The notes: generated from the sequence alone by a model not told the origin. Shown: positions 28,901 through 54,935, numbered from the stretch's first letter. The stretch is DNA of 64,000 nucleotides from Podarcis raffonei (GCF_027172205.1 NC_070604.1:105421851-105485850); one strand, 5' to 3'. Translations and numbers: made by a program.

Positions 28901-31644
28901 CTACCCATGGCTTAGGACTGCAACTCCCATCATTCCCAGTCAACAAGGACTGCATTGACCATGGGTAGGCAAATTAAGGCCGGGGGGGGCGGATCTGGCC
29001 CAATCGCCGTCTCAGTCCAGCCCGCGGACGGTCCGGGAATCAACGTGTTTTTAAATGAGTAGAATGTGTCCTTTTATTTAAAAAGCATCTCTGGGTTATT
29101 TGTGGAGCATAGGAATTCGTTCATTCCCCCCCTCCTTCAAAATATAGTCCGGCCTCCCACAAGGTCTGAGGGACAGTGGACCGGCTTCCTGCTGAAAAAG
29201 CTTGCTGACCCCTGCCATTGACGTTCCCAGGACACTGGGCCATTCAGTTGAGGCTCCTCCCTTAAAGAAATGGGGCCTTGCCCCACCAACCCCAGCCTGT
29301 CCTCAGCCAGCTGCCCACCAGCTTGCCATCTTAGGGTATATAACAGTCGCTTTCCTCCTCCCGAGTCTCAGCATGGGCGTTTGGGAACAAGCTAGAGATT
29401 AGTTGGCTCTGCCTGACATTCACAGGAGGTCAAACCTCTCTGCCTTCTTGCCCTGCCCGTCCCAGTGGCCACTAGCCATCCTTGGGAATACTGAGGAAAT
29501 GAAGAATGCACCCACTTTCAAAATTGGGAGGCGAAAGCAGTGCACTCCACACATGTCGAAGACCCCTGATTTGTAGGCTCTAATCCAACCTGTTCATTTA
29601 AAAATAAATGAAAAAATACAACCATAGGGCAAAGGGCAAATTGGCGAGGACATGAGCCTCTTCTGGGACCTCCCTCTCTTGACAGGCTTTTCTGACTCAG
29701 TTACAACTTTTTGAGGGCTTCTGTATGTTTGTGTGTGCAGAAGCTAACTGATTTTAATTCTTTTTGCACAGGATTATTGGTTAGTGGAACGAGAGCTATA
29801 CTGAAGTGAGAATTGAGTGGGTGCCGCAATGTGGTGAGTGTAAGGACAGTGTGGTTGTTGTGTGGTTTATACTGGTTTATAGTGTGTTTATGTTGGGTTA
29901 TAGCCAATGTTCTGCTGACACAATGAGACTTCTTGCCCTGTATAGGATAGGTAGTAAAATCTGTTGAAAATGCAAAGAAAAGGACGGTGATTTTTACCAC
30001 ATGTGGTGGACATGTGATAAAATGAGGGGGGGAAAGGGAACTGATCTATAATGAATTAAAAAATATGCTTAAATATACTTTCCCAAAAGAGCCTGAAGCT
30101 TTTTTGCTAGGTTTGATAGGGGAGGATATTAAGAAGGTGGACCAAAGATTATTCATGTATGCTACAACTGCCGCCAGAATCCTGATAGCCCAAAAATGGA
30201 AAACACAGGAATTACCAACTGTGAAGGAGTAGCAGACGAAGATGGTCGAATATGTGGAATTAGCAAAACTGACCCATAGGATCTGTAATCAGGAGGAAAC
30301 AAAGTACCAAAAAGAATGGAGTAAATTAATGGACTATGTAAGTGAGAACTGTAGAAATCTGAAGACGTTAGCAGGACCTGAAATAAATCTTATGACATGG
30401 TCTAGATATTACTAAGGAACTGTGGATTATAGATTGAAATAAGAAATCTTGCGAAAGGGAGGGAGGGAAGTCAATTGCTCTATGGAGCGTAAAGAAAGAT
30501 AGATGTAAAAAGATATGAAATATTTGTGTATTTTGTTTGTGTATTTGAAATGAAAAAAGGAGACCTCTTGCCCTGCATGAGGCGAAATGGGAAGTGCCAT
30601 CCTGCCCTGCTGCCACCTGTTCCACCTCCTCTGCCGCTGGTGAAGCAATGCCGGCATCAGCACTGATTTCAGGTGAGATCTCACTGATTTCAGGCAAGAT
30701 CTGTGAGATCTCACCTGAAATAGATAGCCAGGCAGTGGGGTGCTGCACTGGGGGCTTCTGCCACCTGAGGCAGCAGCCTCATCCTGCCCAATGGCTGCAC
30801 CGGCCCTGGTTGGGGAACAGGAAGGGGATATGGCCCAAAACTTTTGTGTTGTGTGAATGTGTTCGTGAATGATTCTGATTAGTGTATTATATGTGGGGTT
30901 TTTGTAGAGGTTTTCTAGCTCTATACTGCTATTCTGTCCCATGCTCATCTTGAATTTTGATGGATTTTGTTGCTTTGCACATGACTTGCTTTTGCAGTTC
31001 TTATTTATTTTGTTTACATCCGTTGTTTCAAAACATTTGCTGTCGCTTAATTATGCAATTTTAAATGTAGGATTATAATTTCTCCTTCCTCGGAGGTATT
31101 ATAGATGCTGAATAACCATCTATCATGGTTGCTTTAGTTGCTTGGTTTAGTTGCATGGCTGCTTTGCATTGCAGAGGGTTGGACTAGATGACCCATGGGC
31201 CATACAGTTCTATGATTTTATGATTATTAAAAGCCAGGCTTTGGGGGAAGGACAAAGTCTCTGTGGCATAATGGGTCAGTGTATCTGGATGTTAACTAGA
31301 AGGTTGGTGGTTCAAGGCTGCCCAGGGGCGATTGTGGGCAGGATTGCAGAGGACTGGACTAAATTGTCCTCAGGATCCCTTCCAAATCTACAATTCCAAG
31401 TGCATTGTGATATTTTATTTCTGCTGCTCCAGGCTCTCTTATTTGTGATTTGTAATTAATTTTATTATATTTGATTTTTATTCTTGGGGTTATTGTGTGA
31501 CACGTAGAGACCATTGAATGAGGATGGGGTACAAATACTTCGAATAAAAGAACAAACAAATAAATCCAAAGATGAGTGTATAGGATTTACCCCAAACTGT
31601 CCGCTCAGTCTACTTGCGCCCCTACTGCGAGCTAGGATTTCCAT
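9259..31644 (-). CDS. STPG4: Sperm-tail PG-rich repeat-containing protein 4, seven coding exons
   Basis: Coding exons in transcript order: 31591-31644, 28235-28303, 26269-26529, 23675-23739, 22485-22533, 11605-11709 and 9259-9375. They total 720 nt, all phases agree, and the product is 239 residues against about 248 in human. PG-rich repeats are TPIPGCY, DPGQYD, EGPGPGTYN and VPGPGSY. Blocks shared with the human protein as I recall it include TYNFKGEGRK, EGPGPG-YN, VPR-LPS and REH-FFSN near the C terminus. All internal exons have GT donors and AG acceptors. The family holds SHIPPO/PG repeats found in sperm-tail and microtubule-associated proteins. Mammalian STPG4 (also called GSE) is expressed in germ cells and has been linked to paternal DNA demethylation in the zygote. 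The last five exons are secure, exon 2 has a weak 5' edge, and exon 1 is inferred. The gene lies downstream of CALM2 in the same orientation, as I recall in mammals. Confidence 0.88.
9422..9786 (-). mobile_element. tRNA-derived squamate SINE, copy 1
   Basis: In minus orientation it begins gggacgcaggtggcgctgtg, with a pol III B box GGTTCGAATCC at about 9711-9721 and an A box-like start. It ends in a poly-pyrimidine tail at 9422-9445 on this strand. Closely related copies are at 20667, 21842 and 41326. Confidence 0.85.
9957..10001. repeat. (CT)n microsatellite
   Basis: Pure ctctct passes into ccctccctccct. It lies in the last STPG4 intron and creates spurious Leu/Ser-rich open frames. Confidence 0.9.
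10366..10410. repeat. (GAG)n low-complexity tract
   Basis: A purine-only stretch of gaggaggagga type. The Glu-rich and Ser-rich frames that cross it are not genes. Confidence 0.85.
10411..11600. other. STPG4 intron 6 interior, nothing recognised
   Basis: AT-rich unique-looking sequence with no open frame that resembles a known protein and no identifiable repeat. Confidence 0.5.
11605..11709 (-). CDS. STPG4: STPG4 exon 6
   Basis: 105 nt, phase 0 at both ends, between GTTGTAG and GTGAGT. It reads KEGPGPGTYNIKEVLPTPIR and then SCFLSKVPRLLPSHS. The human counterpart has HEGPGPGHYNVK and VPRFLPS. It is one of the clearest exons of the gene. Confidence 0.95.
11760..12610 (+). mobile_element. Old L2-type LINE 3' fragment, split by an L1 end
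   Basis: The left part (11760-12024) encodes a relative of the L2 C terminus: ATGERAFSAEAPRLWNALPR and then ETRLVPSLHIF, with one frame disturbance. The right part (12525-12610) continues the 3' region (ggccatattgtttttgtgca ... aaactgccctgtgatcc). Between them sits a 484-bp L1 3' end. Confidence 0.7.
12025..12508 (+). mobile_element. L1 3' end inserted into the L2 fragment
   Basis: Flanked by the 17-bp direct repeat taaacattatatggcct at 12008-12024 and 12509-12525. The insert holds an L1-like 3' region and ends in an A-rich tail (aaaaaataaaataaaataaa). Target duplication plus A-rich tail are what L1-type retrotransposition leaves. Confidence 0.8.
12627..13000 (-). mobile_element. Reverse-oriented LINE 3' region with (ATT)n
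   Basis: About 44 bp of (ATT)n is followed by acttatatactgccctttat, cccagggcagtgtacaacat and, further on, cagcctctcaggggagagca. This matches the reverse 3' region of squamate L2/CR1-group elements seen elsewhere in the window. Confidence 0.6.
13026..13400. mobile_element. hAT-like non-autonomous element
   Basis: It starts caggggtcaccaaccttctt, a typical hAT end, with repeated acaaaatggctgccatggg units inside. The far end is placed near gagccactggc and is uncertain. Confidence 0.5.
14084..14240 (-). mobile_element. L2-type LINE tail with (ATTT)n
   Basis: About 50 bp of (ATTT)n is followed by atcccacccatctggctggg, cttccccggcaactctgggc, then aaaaatattaaaatacagta. This is the reverse complement of the L2 3' end with flanking sequence. 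Confidence 0.75.
15219..15412. mobile_element. hAT-like MITE
   Basis: The ends are inverted: agagctttccaaactgtgga at the left and aaagtttggaaagctt at the right. The interior cctgcgctcctcctgggact is typical of a widespread hAT-derived repeat. No coding capacity. Confidence 0.6.
15525..15620. repeat. Partly palindromic repeat
   Basis: Text such as ggtcttccagacatagttgg ... ggtccagaaacatctgaaga is a diverged relative of the clearer palindrome at 42688-42800. Confidence 0.4.
16530..17070 (+). other. Acidic low-complexity region, possible LTR fossil
   Basis: From about 16620 one frame is rich in Glu and Ser (EEEVSEAEEATGFSEQEEAV and onward). It begins tgtcatgggctggctggacg and has a TATAAAGG at about 16947, so a decayed LTR in plus orientation is possible. 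No conserved protein domain was recognised. The identity stays open. Confidence 0.3.
17090..17335 (+). pseudogene. Fragment with a C2H2-type finger, probably from a LINE C terminus
   Basis: One frame reads LYCGAPAAAQPDAFICPSCN and then KTCLSRVSLYSHSRHC. The C-x2-C-x12-H-x3-C/H finger of the form CP-CN--C-SR--L-SH-R-C occurs at the end of many LINE ORF2 proteins in vertebrates. Only about 80 codons are present, with stops beyond. It sits directly beside an LTR-like stretch. Confidence 0.5.
17340..17599 (-). mobile_element. Probable solo LTR
   Basis: In minus orientation it begins TGTACTGAAG and ends CTTAACA, giving TG...CA ends. It carries a TATATAAG box at 17452-17445 and an AATAAA signal at 17401-17396, spaced as in retroviral-type LTRs. 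No internal retroviral genes were found beside it, so it is a fossil solo LTR. No clear target duplication was found. Confidence 0.55.
17600..18960. other. STPG4 intron, mostly unrecognised
   Basis: Short open frames on both strands show no family resemblance. A short hAT-like start (gggttcccaaattgtgctcc) is visible at 18766. Confidence 0.4.
18970..19640 (-). pseudogene. Degraded LINE C-terminal coding fragment
   Basis: Minus-strand pieces read GAEAARKYQDLVINIKQVYQ (near 19340) and HPHKIMLEECWRGKN (near 19590). The first resembles the KY-DL-I---- block near the C terminus of certain vertebrate LINE polyproteins. The pieces lie in different frames. Family not settled. Confidence 0.4.
19660..19960 (-). 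mobile_element. LINE 3' region, reverse orientation
   Basis: Text such as tttatgtaccgcttaatttc, tctaagcagtgtactcacac and ggagcgagttccacaacact matches the shared 3' region of L2/CR1-group elements in reverse, as at 27490-27870 and 32660-32870. Confidence 0.5.
19966..20090. repeat. Short repeat, uninterrupted relative of 6532-6822
   Basis: It starts cagaccctccaagtgtccct and ends gagaaatgttggggggtata. The ends are inverted, suggesting a small DNA transposon of about 125 bp. Confidence 0.6.
20667..21047 (-). mobile_element. tRNA-derived squamate SINE, copy 2
   Basis: Same family as 9422-9786 with more divergence. The B box region is at about 20970-20985 and the 5' end (gtggcgctgtggtctaaacc) at the high-coordinate side. 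Confidence 0.8.
21842..22192 (-). mobile_element. tRNA-derived squamate SINE, copy 3
   Basis: Starts at its 3' tail with taggtaaaggtaaagggacc and ends near cacagagccatcac. The B box GGTTCGAATCC is present. It lies about 290 bp from STPG4 exon 5. Confidence 0.82.
22485..22533 (-). CDS. STPG4: STPG4 exon 5
   Basis: 49 nt between AATGCAG and GTAAGT. It completes the split codon and reads NYMFRSAVQRLNTFGP. The human counterpart is CVFRSTVQRFPTTYF. Confidence 0.9.
22870..22909. repeat. (TG)n microsatellite
   Basis: About 20 uninterrupted TG units. Confidence 0.95.
22978..23370 (+). repeat. Interspersed repeat split by a hAT MITE
   Basis: The left part (aacttaagaagatcctagca, gaccagtccagagg) and the right part (cagcattctgttctcacagt, ggccaatcagatgcc) join into the widespread reptile repeat of the type 'aagaacataagaagagcct ... 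ccagcatcctgttctcacag'. Relatives are at 38795-38880, 40055-40130 and 51905-51970. Confidence 0.65.
23022..23270. mobile_element. Non-autonomous hAT MITE, copy 2
   Basis: Ends catgggtaggcaaactaagg and gtttgctgacccctg, flanked by the 8-bp duplication tctagttc. The interior is close to the copies at 5942 and 28961. Confidence 0.88.
23675..23739 (-). CDS. STPG4: STPG4 exon 4
   Basis: 65 nt between TTTCCCGCAG and GTGAGT. It reads DINTDPGQYDLFPPPVPTFP in frame with exon 3 and leaves two bases for the next codon. The human counterpart is SPGQYNVLPAPVP. Confidence 0.9.
24658..25060. mobile_element. TA-flanked palindromic MITE
   Basis: Inverted ends ccatattgttcactctataa and ttatagagcgaaaaatatgg, flanked by TA on both sides as in Tc1/mariner insertions. 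The interior repeats ctctccagcaaagnggg units and motifs of the form aagacgcac. No transposase. Confidence 0.75.
25213..25571 (+). mobile_element. L2-type LINE 3' end with (ATT)n
   Basis: Nearly identical to 63145-63490: it encodes VYLKERL, then LRSSAEGLLAVPSLREAKLQ, and ends with the same 3' sequence and a short (ATT)n. Little or no target duplication is seen at its ends. Confidence 0.88.
25911..26152. mobile_element. Palindromic TA-flanked MITE (CAGTGG-W-ACCT family), copy 1
   Basis: Starts cagtggaacctcagtttttg and ends aaaactgagattccactg, inverted. TA lies at both ends. Interior text gttccggaagaccgttcgac is shared with the copies at 42083 and 63630. Size, ends and TA site suggest a Tc1/mariner (pogo/Tigger-like) derivative. 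Confidence 0.78.
26154..26205 (-). mobile_element. L2-type LINE tail fragment
   Basis: The stretch attataccccacccatctgg and ctgggttttcccc is the reverse complement of the L2 3' end. It ends about 60 bp from STPG4 exon 3. Confidence 0.6.
26269..26529 (-). CDS. STPG4: STPG4 exon 3, largest coding exon
   Basis: 261 nt, phase 0 at both ends, after CTTTCCTTCAG and before GTAAAAGT. The 87 residues begin PTPIPGCYPVRDFLEDAQLN and contain TYNFKGEGRKR, YVPPSF-EL and VTYSFRS. These align along their length with TPIPGTYHLKTFIEESLLN, TYNFKNEGRK and YMPPDF-DL in human STPG4. Confidence 0.92.
26530..28230. other. STPG4 intron 2, repeat remnants
   Basis: Old repeat text at 27085-27225 (ctgggaactgtagttttgtc, ggattcttcagaggaagc) and reverse LINE 3' text at 27490-27870 (tgcctaaacaaaaatgcttt, ggcagggagttctgaagctt). 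The rest is unrecognised. Confidence 0.5.
28235..28303 (-). CDS. STPG4: STPG4 exon 2
   Basis: The frame reads VADKDKDKEIDFGRDAWWR, then ESLR, then a GTATGT donor in phase 0. Human STPG4 has FEREGWWRIALTD at the same place, and the Trp-Trp-Arg match is the main evidence. The frame is closed by a stop a short way upstream with no Met, so it must start at a splice acceptor. The best is TTTCTTTGAAG, whose pyrimidine tract is poor, so the 5' edge is uncertain. Confidence 0.7.
28961..29213. mobile_element. Non-autonomous hAT MITE, copy 3
   Basis: Ends catgggtaggcaaattaagg and gcttgctgacccctgc. The flanks share cattgac (7 of 8 expected bases). The family is as at 5942 and 23022. Confidence 0.82.
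29214..29940. other. STPG4 intron 1, nothing recognised
   Basis: No repeat or coding block could be identified here. Confidence 0.4.
29950..30560 (+). pseudogene. L1 LINE ORF2 C-terminal remnant and 3' UTR
   Basis: Plus-strand frames read FYHMWWTCDK, then EPEAFLLGLIGEDIKKVDQR and YATTAARILIAQKWKT. This is the L1 ORF2 C-terminal pattern (H-WW-C, then the A-AARILIA--WK block). At least one stop interrupts it after VKE. It continues with SKLMDYVSENCRN and a 3' UTR. It is a 5'-truncated, decayed copy. Confidence 0.85.
30565..30815. repeat. Unclassified repeat with gene-desert-type ends
   Basis: The right end (cctgaggcagcagcctcatc ... gcaccggccctgg) read in reverse starts ccagggccggtgcagccatt, a form common at the ends of non-autonomous DNA transposons. 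A related start is at 26912 (gcagggccagcctttttgct). The central part repeats gatctcactgatttcaggca. Confidence 0.45.
31160..31400 (+). mobile_element. CR1 3' tail and a CR1-tailed SINE
   Basis: 31165-31225 reads gcattgcagagggttggact, then agttctatgattttatgatt, a CR1 3' end. 31250-31400 has a pol III B box-like ggtggttcaaggctgcccag followed by attgcagaggactggactaa and cccttccaaatctacaattc, as in a tRNA-headed SINE with a CR1-like tail. Confidence 0.6.
31591..31644 (-). CDS. STPG4: STPG4 proposed exon 1
   Basis: An ATG at 31644-31642 opens an 18-codon frame reading MEILARSRGASRLSGQFG, then a GTAAAT donor in phase 0, which fits the phase of exon 2. It gives a protein of about the expected length. 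An upstream ATG in another frame stops after 18 codons, so it would act as a short upstream ORF. No similarity supports this exon directly, because the N terminus is variable in the family. Confidence 0.5.
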
Positions 31645-31705
31645 CTTCTTTTGGACATAAACTGAGTACTGCTGTTGGTCTGCATCAGAGCTATAAAGGT
31701 ATCTG

Positions 31706-31713
31706 TGACGTCA
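31706..31713. promoter_or_regulatory. Consensus CRE upstream of STPG4 exon 1
   Basis: TGACGTCA is a perfect palindromic cAMP-response element, 61 bp upstream of the proposed STPG4 ATG. Promoters active in spermatids often use such sites through CREM-tau. No canonical TATA box is in place on the minus strand. The link to this gene is inference from position. Confidence 0.45.
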
Positions 31714-31834
31714 CAATTCAAGGGCTCTATATTAGAGTGTTGGCACGCAAGAGGAGAAATGGGAAGAGATAAAGCCTGGAAACAGAAAGTGGCTCAAAAC
31801 AGAGAACTAAGAAAATATCGAAAAGAGTTGAAAA

Positions 31835-32175
31835 GCAGTAGCAAATAGACTTTAAAGAAGACTGGGAACCTTTTACAAAGTACTTAAAGAAACAACAAAA
31901 TGAACTGGACTCCTTGGCAGGTTTTGAATAAACAGTCACAAACTTTTTCTTGGTAATATATAAATTAAGGTTCTTTACAATTTTATAATATGCAGAGAAT
32001 AACATGTGCTGAAAAACCAGAGAGAGGAGCTGAGGGAAATCTGGGTGGGGTGGGAGGGGGGATTCTTTTTTGGGGAGGGGGAGGGAAAAATTGGGGGGAT
32101 GAGGATGATTATTTTTTTATAAATTGTTATGTTGAAATTCCTAATAAAAAATATTCAAAAAAGAAAAGCAGTAAC
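31835..32175 (+). mobile_element. L1 LINE 3' end
   Basis: The frame ends DFKEDWEPFTKYLKKQQNEL, then DSLAGFE and a stop, the L1 ORF2 C terminus. A 3' UTR follows and ends attcctaataaaaaatattc. It is 5'-truncated and lies upstream of the proposed STPG4 start. Confidence 0.75.
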
Positions 32176-32215
32176 AATTAATTGCCAAAAAATATTTTTT
32201 TGGGGGGGAAAGAGG

Positions 32216-32664
32216 AATTGTTACATTGGCTCCCAGTACATTTCCGAGCACAATTCAAAGTGTTGGTGCTGACCTTTAAAGCCCTAAACGGCCTCGGTCC
32301 AGTATATCTGAAGGAGCGTCTCCACCCCCATTGTTCTGCCCAGACGCTGAGGTCCAGCACCGAGGGCCTTCTGGCGGTTCCCTCACTGCGAGAGGCCAAG
32401 TTACAGGGAACCAGGCAGAGGGCCTTCTCGGTAGTGGCGCCCGCCCTGTGAAACGCCCTCCCATCAGATGTCAAAGCGATAAACAACTACCTGACATTCA
32501 GAAGACATCTGAAGGCAGCCCTGTTCAGGGAAGTTTTTAATATGCGACATTTTAGTGTATTTTTCATCTTTGTTGGAAGCCGCCCAGAGTGGCTGGGGAA
32601 ACCCAGCCAGATGGGCAGGGTACAAATAATAAAATATTATTATTAATTATTATTATTATTATTA
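32216..32664 (+). mobile_element. L2-type LINE 3' end with (ATT)n
   Basis: Nearly identical to 63066-63500. It encodes RFRAQFKVLVLTFKALNGLG-type C-terminal text and ends with the shared 3' sequence and (ATT)n. The high identity to the copy at 60057-63536 suggests recent activity of this subfamily. Confidence 0.9.
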
Positions 32665-32880
32665 TTTACATTTATTTAAGATAATTTATAGACTGTTTGA
32701 TTGTAAATAGAGTCTCTAAGCAGTTTACAAAGAACAAAGCAGACATGAAAATTGTCAATAAAACACAAAGCTAAAAAGATAATTTAAAGTAACAGTTAAG
32801 CTAAAAACAGATTAAAACGTCTACATGCCTGAACAAAAAAACGCTTTTAGCAGCCCCCACACAGAGTTCATGACAACAAT
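32665..32880 (-). mobile_element. LINE 3' region, reverse orientation
   Basis: Text such as tctctaagcagtttacaaag and cctgaacaaaaaaacgcttt matches other reverse 3' regions in the window. Confidence 0.5.
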
Positions 32881-33149
32881 CCAATTTCGAAGTCCCTTGT
32901 GATCCCAGCGTTATCCTGATTTTAACCTTCTGGTGAACAGGCTGTGCAGGTTTTTGCCTTGTTTGACTAAAAGCGACAGTGGCTGGACAAAAGTGATATG
33001 TGCAAACAAGACATTTAAAAGAGCCATTTCAAAATCCAGTGCCAACTCCTATAAAAAAAACTATTGTCATTTTCAATTGTTTACTGAGTAGACCCATTGA
33101 AATCAGCAGACCTAAATTAATTTCAACAGGCCTAATCTGAGTAAAAGTA

Positions 33150-33230
33150 ACCTGAATTAATTCCTGCATTGCAGTGGGTTGGACTAGGTGACTCTTGGGG
33201 TCCCTTCCAACTCCTGATTCTATGAATACA
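33150..33230 (+). mobile_element. CR1 LINE 3' end
   Basis: cctgcattgcagtgggttgg, actaggtgactcttggggtc, ccttccaactcctgattcta: the canonical plus-strand CR1 end. Confidence 0.8.
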
Positions 33231-33649
33231 AGCCAATCTTCCTCCAGCAAAAAAGAAGCAGCTGCTTATCTATATTTTGAATAAAATGATGGCAATAAAG
33301 GATAGTGTCCCAGTGAATATACCAACGTCAAGATTTGAAGGTGGAGTACCAGGCGATCAAATTAATGAGAGTGGACTTGTGTTTCTTGAACATTAAAGAA
33401 TATGGCAAACTGCTTTATAAACTGAATCTGAAAAGCTTTTTGCAATATGGCATGGTAGTTTACTGTTAAAATGCAAAATAAGAATTAAAATCTAATCACT
33501 CGTATCCACCAACTGCTCTGAGTGCTTCAATTAGCTCTTTGGATCCCAGACCATAGTTGCAAATTGGTTTCCCAGCCACCGAGATCAGTTCCTCTCTTGC
33601 TTTGGGTGTGCCTCTTTTTGTTTGCTTGTGGGAGTCAAGCAACATGGAA

Positions 33650-33795
33650 GTAGCCTTATATTGAGCAAGAACATTGGGTCCATCTAGCTAAATGTTTTTT
33701 ACAATGACCAGCAGGGTTAGACAAGGGACATTCCCAGACCTTCCTGGGGAATGAACCTGGGACCTTGTGCTTGTAAAAAGCAGATGAGCTTAAGT
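33650..33795 (+). mobile_element. tRNA-like SINE fragment
   Basis: Text gggtccatctagctaaatgt, gaatgaacctgggaccttgt and agcagatgagc follows a reptile repeat with a tRNA-like B box region. Confidence 0.5.
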
Positions 33796-33837
33796 GCTGC
33801 CTTTAGAATTTGGTACATTGGAAGGCTTTTGCCGTTT

Positions 33838-33840
<3 letters not shown>

Positions 33841-33873
<33 letters not shown>
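33841..33873. repeat. (CA)n microsatellite
   Basis: About 16 uninterrupted CA units. Confidence 0.95.
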
Positions 33874-33876
<3 letters not shown>

Positions 33877-33879
33877 CAA

Positions 33880-36185
33880 TAATCTCCCTGTGATGCAGCT
33901 GTTCTCTTCAGCATAAATGAACCGTATGAAAATTAAAGTGCATTTCCAGGGAAATCAGGGCATTCCCATCTCCAGGGGATTCCAAGGGTTTATTCTGATG
34001 ATCTCTCAAAGCATGAGCAAGTACATTTCATCCTTTGAAGGGCTGCCATGCCCCATGAAAATGCAACCAGATGACCAGTCCACATGCAGCGTGGTTACAG
34101 GATGAATCATATGAAGTTGCCATGACTACTGCATCCTACAGGTCCTACAGACCCTTGCCTGTGTTCTGAGAACATGAAAGGTTGCTACCCCAGTTCCCAT
34201 CAGTTTTACCAGAACTGTGTGAAAACATCTGAAATGTCTTTGTGTAATAGGCAGAACACACTTAAAATGGGAACTCCAGATGATCATTGCACAAAACCAA
34301 CAAAGCAACAGAATGTGGGAAGATTCTCGCTTCAGGTCTTCTCAACATGCATCGGTGGGGTGATGGAATCATGTGTGACCTCTTTTACACGGAGCCAAGC
34401 ACATGAACAGGGCTTGCATGCTGTAAAAAGATCTAACAAATGCTAAGAAACTAGACTCCCAACAGAAACTCTAGGGACCTGACAACAAATGCAAAACAAA
34501 CTGAGGATTTGCCATTCTAGATTTGGCTGGATAGCCTTGAAGTGTATAAGCACTGATTGATACTTCCCCACAAAGGCAAATATTACCAGTATTTTAAGGT
34601 GGGGAATCCCTGTTTGAGCTATGACCAATATCCTTTTACCCAATCTAAGGGCTTTTGTAATACAAAGATGACCCCACACGTCCACTTTCCCATGGAGACA
34701 GGGCTTGAGGTCTCTCTTCAGAATGCAGAATTCCTATTGCTTCATGGTGGGGGACAGGGGGTGAGAGAAGACATAAAATCTCTTAATCTCCCTCCCTCAA
34801 GCACCAAATTTCAGCTGCCAGAGAAATTTCCTAGTTATGACGCATATGACTCAGGCCCACACTGTGATCAATCACCATAGAACATTGCCAAAGGCTTAAT
34901 GGAAACCAAAAGGAGTAACAAACCGTGTCTTCAGACGCTTGCGCAAAATTACTGCGACGGCCACCAAGCATTTTGACTTTTAGGTTTCGTTATGGTTGGT
35001 AGTGAGTGGAGCTTCTGTACATCATGGAAAACTGCCTTGTAAAGATGTGGCCATGCTTTGCCTCACTGACCATCCCCAGATGCTATCCCACACCTGTATC
35101 AAAATGAGAGGACTCATAATTATGAGTCACTACAGAGGCAAGGGCCAGACCTTTCCTATGTACCTCCTTGCACTCACTAGCAGTTATAATGAAGTGTCAC
35201 TATGGACATTATGATACAATGTACAAACTCTCAATCAGGAGGGAGCTTTTGATTTTGAAGCACAAGCAATCTGTCCACCCAGGATTGGGGGGAAAACCCT
35301 TGTTTTTGGGCTTGCACCCATTTACTAGTGGAATGAGGAAGATTTAACTAAAAATATTTTAGACCACTTTAGCATTCAAGCTTCAGGGCAGCTTTACCAA
35401 GTACAGACTGTATGAACGAAAAACACACAGAAAATAAATAGCATACATAAGACACTGCCAGGGCATGGCAAAACAGGAACCAAAGGCTGTCGGAAACAAG
35501 GTTTTTATTTGTCTGCAGAAGAAGAAAGTTCATAGCATTGGGGATGCTACAGAAAGCCATGCTTCTGATAAAGGCTAATCTGGTGTCCCTGTGATATAAT
35601 TTGAAGCAGAACCTCATTGGAAGATAATAAATGCTGAGGAGGAAGGCCTCATATGAAAGGAAACATTCACTGATATACTTATACTCAAAGCCATTTGTGC
35701 CAGCACTTTGAATTGAGCCCAGAAACAGACCAGCAGTCGGTGCTTATGCTTTGAGAAATGATGCAAGTATCTGTCCACACCTCTTAGCAGATGAGCTGCT
35801 GCACTCTACAGAGGCTGAAGCTTCCAATCCATTCTTCAAGCAAACATTATGGACAATGCTTTTCAGCTTTTTACAGTAATGCGGTCAGAGGTCATCAAAT
35901 TAATGTAGTGGGTATAATTGAAAACACCACTATGGCCACAGCTCCCAACTTAGAACCAGCTCCAGCAACACCCCAAAACCAGTCCCTTACAGTTGAGTGT
36001 GTCTGTACAGAATAGATCAATGATTTCATGTGTCAATAGAGGCATTACAGATAACAAATACCTAAGACAGAAACTCCAATGGGCCATCTCCCCGACATTC
36101 TTAAGTCTGTATCTGCAGTTCCTATTGAAGTATCAAGAATTAACATGACAAGAGATATACAAGATGTTTAAAGAGACAGAGGAAC
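33880..36185. other. STPG4-CALM2 intergenic DNA
   Basis: The right part (about 35670-35960: ttgaattgagcccagaaaca, gaccagcagtcggtgc, gagctgctgcactctacaga) is recognisable as an old squamate LINE-type repeat. 33880-35640 shows only short open frames with no family resemblance. Confidence 0.45.
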
Positions 36186-36189
36186 AATA

Positions 36190-54240
<18,051 letters not shown>

Positions 54241-54935
54241 GCTCTCCCGGATCCCTCCGCGCTCCTAACCCGCCCCATCTCCCTTCCCCTCCCCCCCGTT
54301 CCCAAATCACCATAGAGAAGCCGCGGCGCGGGGCGAAACGAGATCCGGCCCCACGCCCTCAAGCAGCCGTTACCAACCGTCGCTGCGGCTGTCTATCCCT
54401 TTTCCTTCCCCACACCGCCACGATGCTGCCCGTCGTCCCCACTCGACGAGAAACAAACAAGGATCGACAAGAAACGAGAAGTCGTAGCTTTTTTTAAAAA
54501 AAGAATATAAATAAATTTGAAAAGGAGGGACTTTTTCGTAGCGCGGAGGAAGACAAAACGTGCGAGTGGAAGAACGACCGAGGGGCTCCGCTGATTGGTG
54601 GCTTCGTACCTGCAATGCGTCACTCGGGCATGCACAGTCTGAGCTGTGGAGCGAGGCGCCCCCTGCGAAGGAGTCAGACAGTGGGAACTGGGGTTATGGG
54701 CGGGAAAGGGCGGGCGCGTCCCTAGGAAGAGGCTGGAGCCGCTCAGAGTCTTGAGGGAAGCCGGGACTGGCGCTGCTGAGCGCCCGATTGCCAGGATGCG
54801 CCTCCTGTATATGGAAAGTTCCTGGGCTGAGAGGGAATAGCTGGATAAGCCTTCTTGGAGAGAGAGAGAGAGAGATGTCAGCAGGGCTGTGTGGAAAGAG
54901 CCAAGGCTGCGAGGGGGGTGCAAACGACGTCCTCG

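Noticed and set aside
30427-30948. 173-codon minus-strand frame
   Set aside because: Spans an L1 3' UTR and an unclassified repeat, with no protein match.
35369-35617. 82-codon minus frame as STPG4 first exon
   Set aside because: No donor in a fitting phase was found, and the 31591-31644 exon fits length and phase better.
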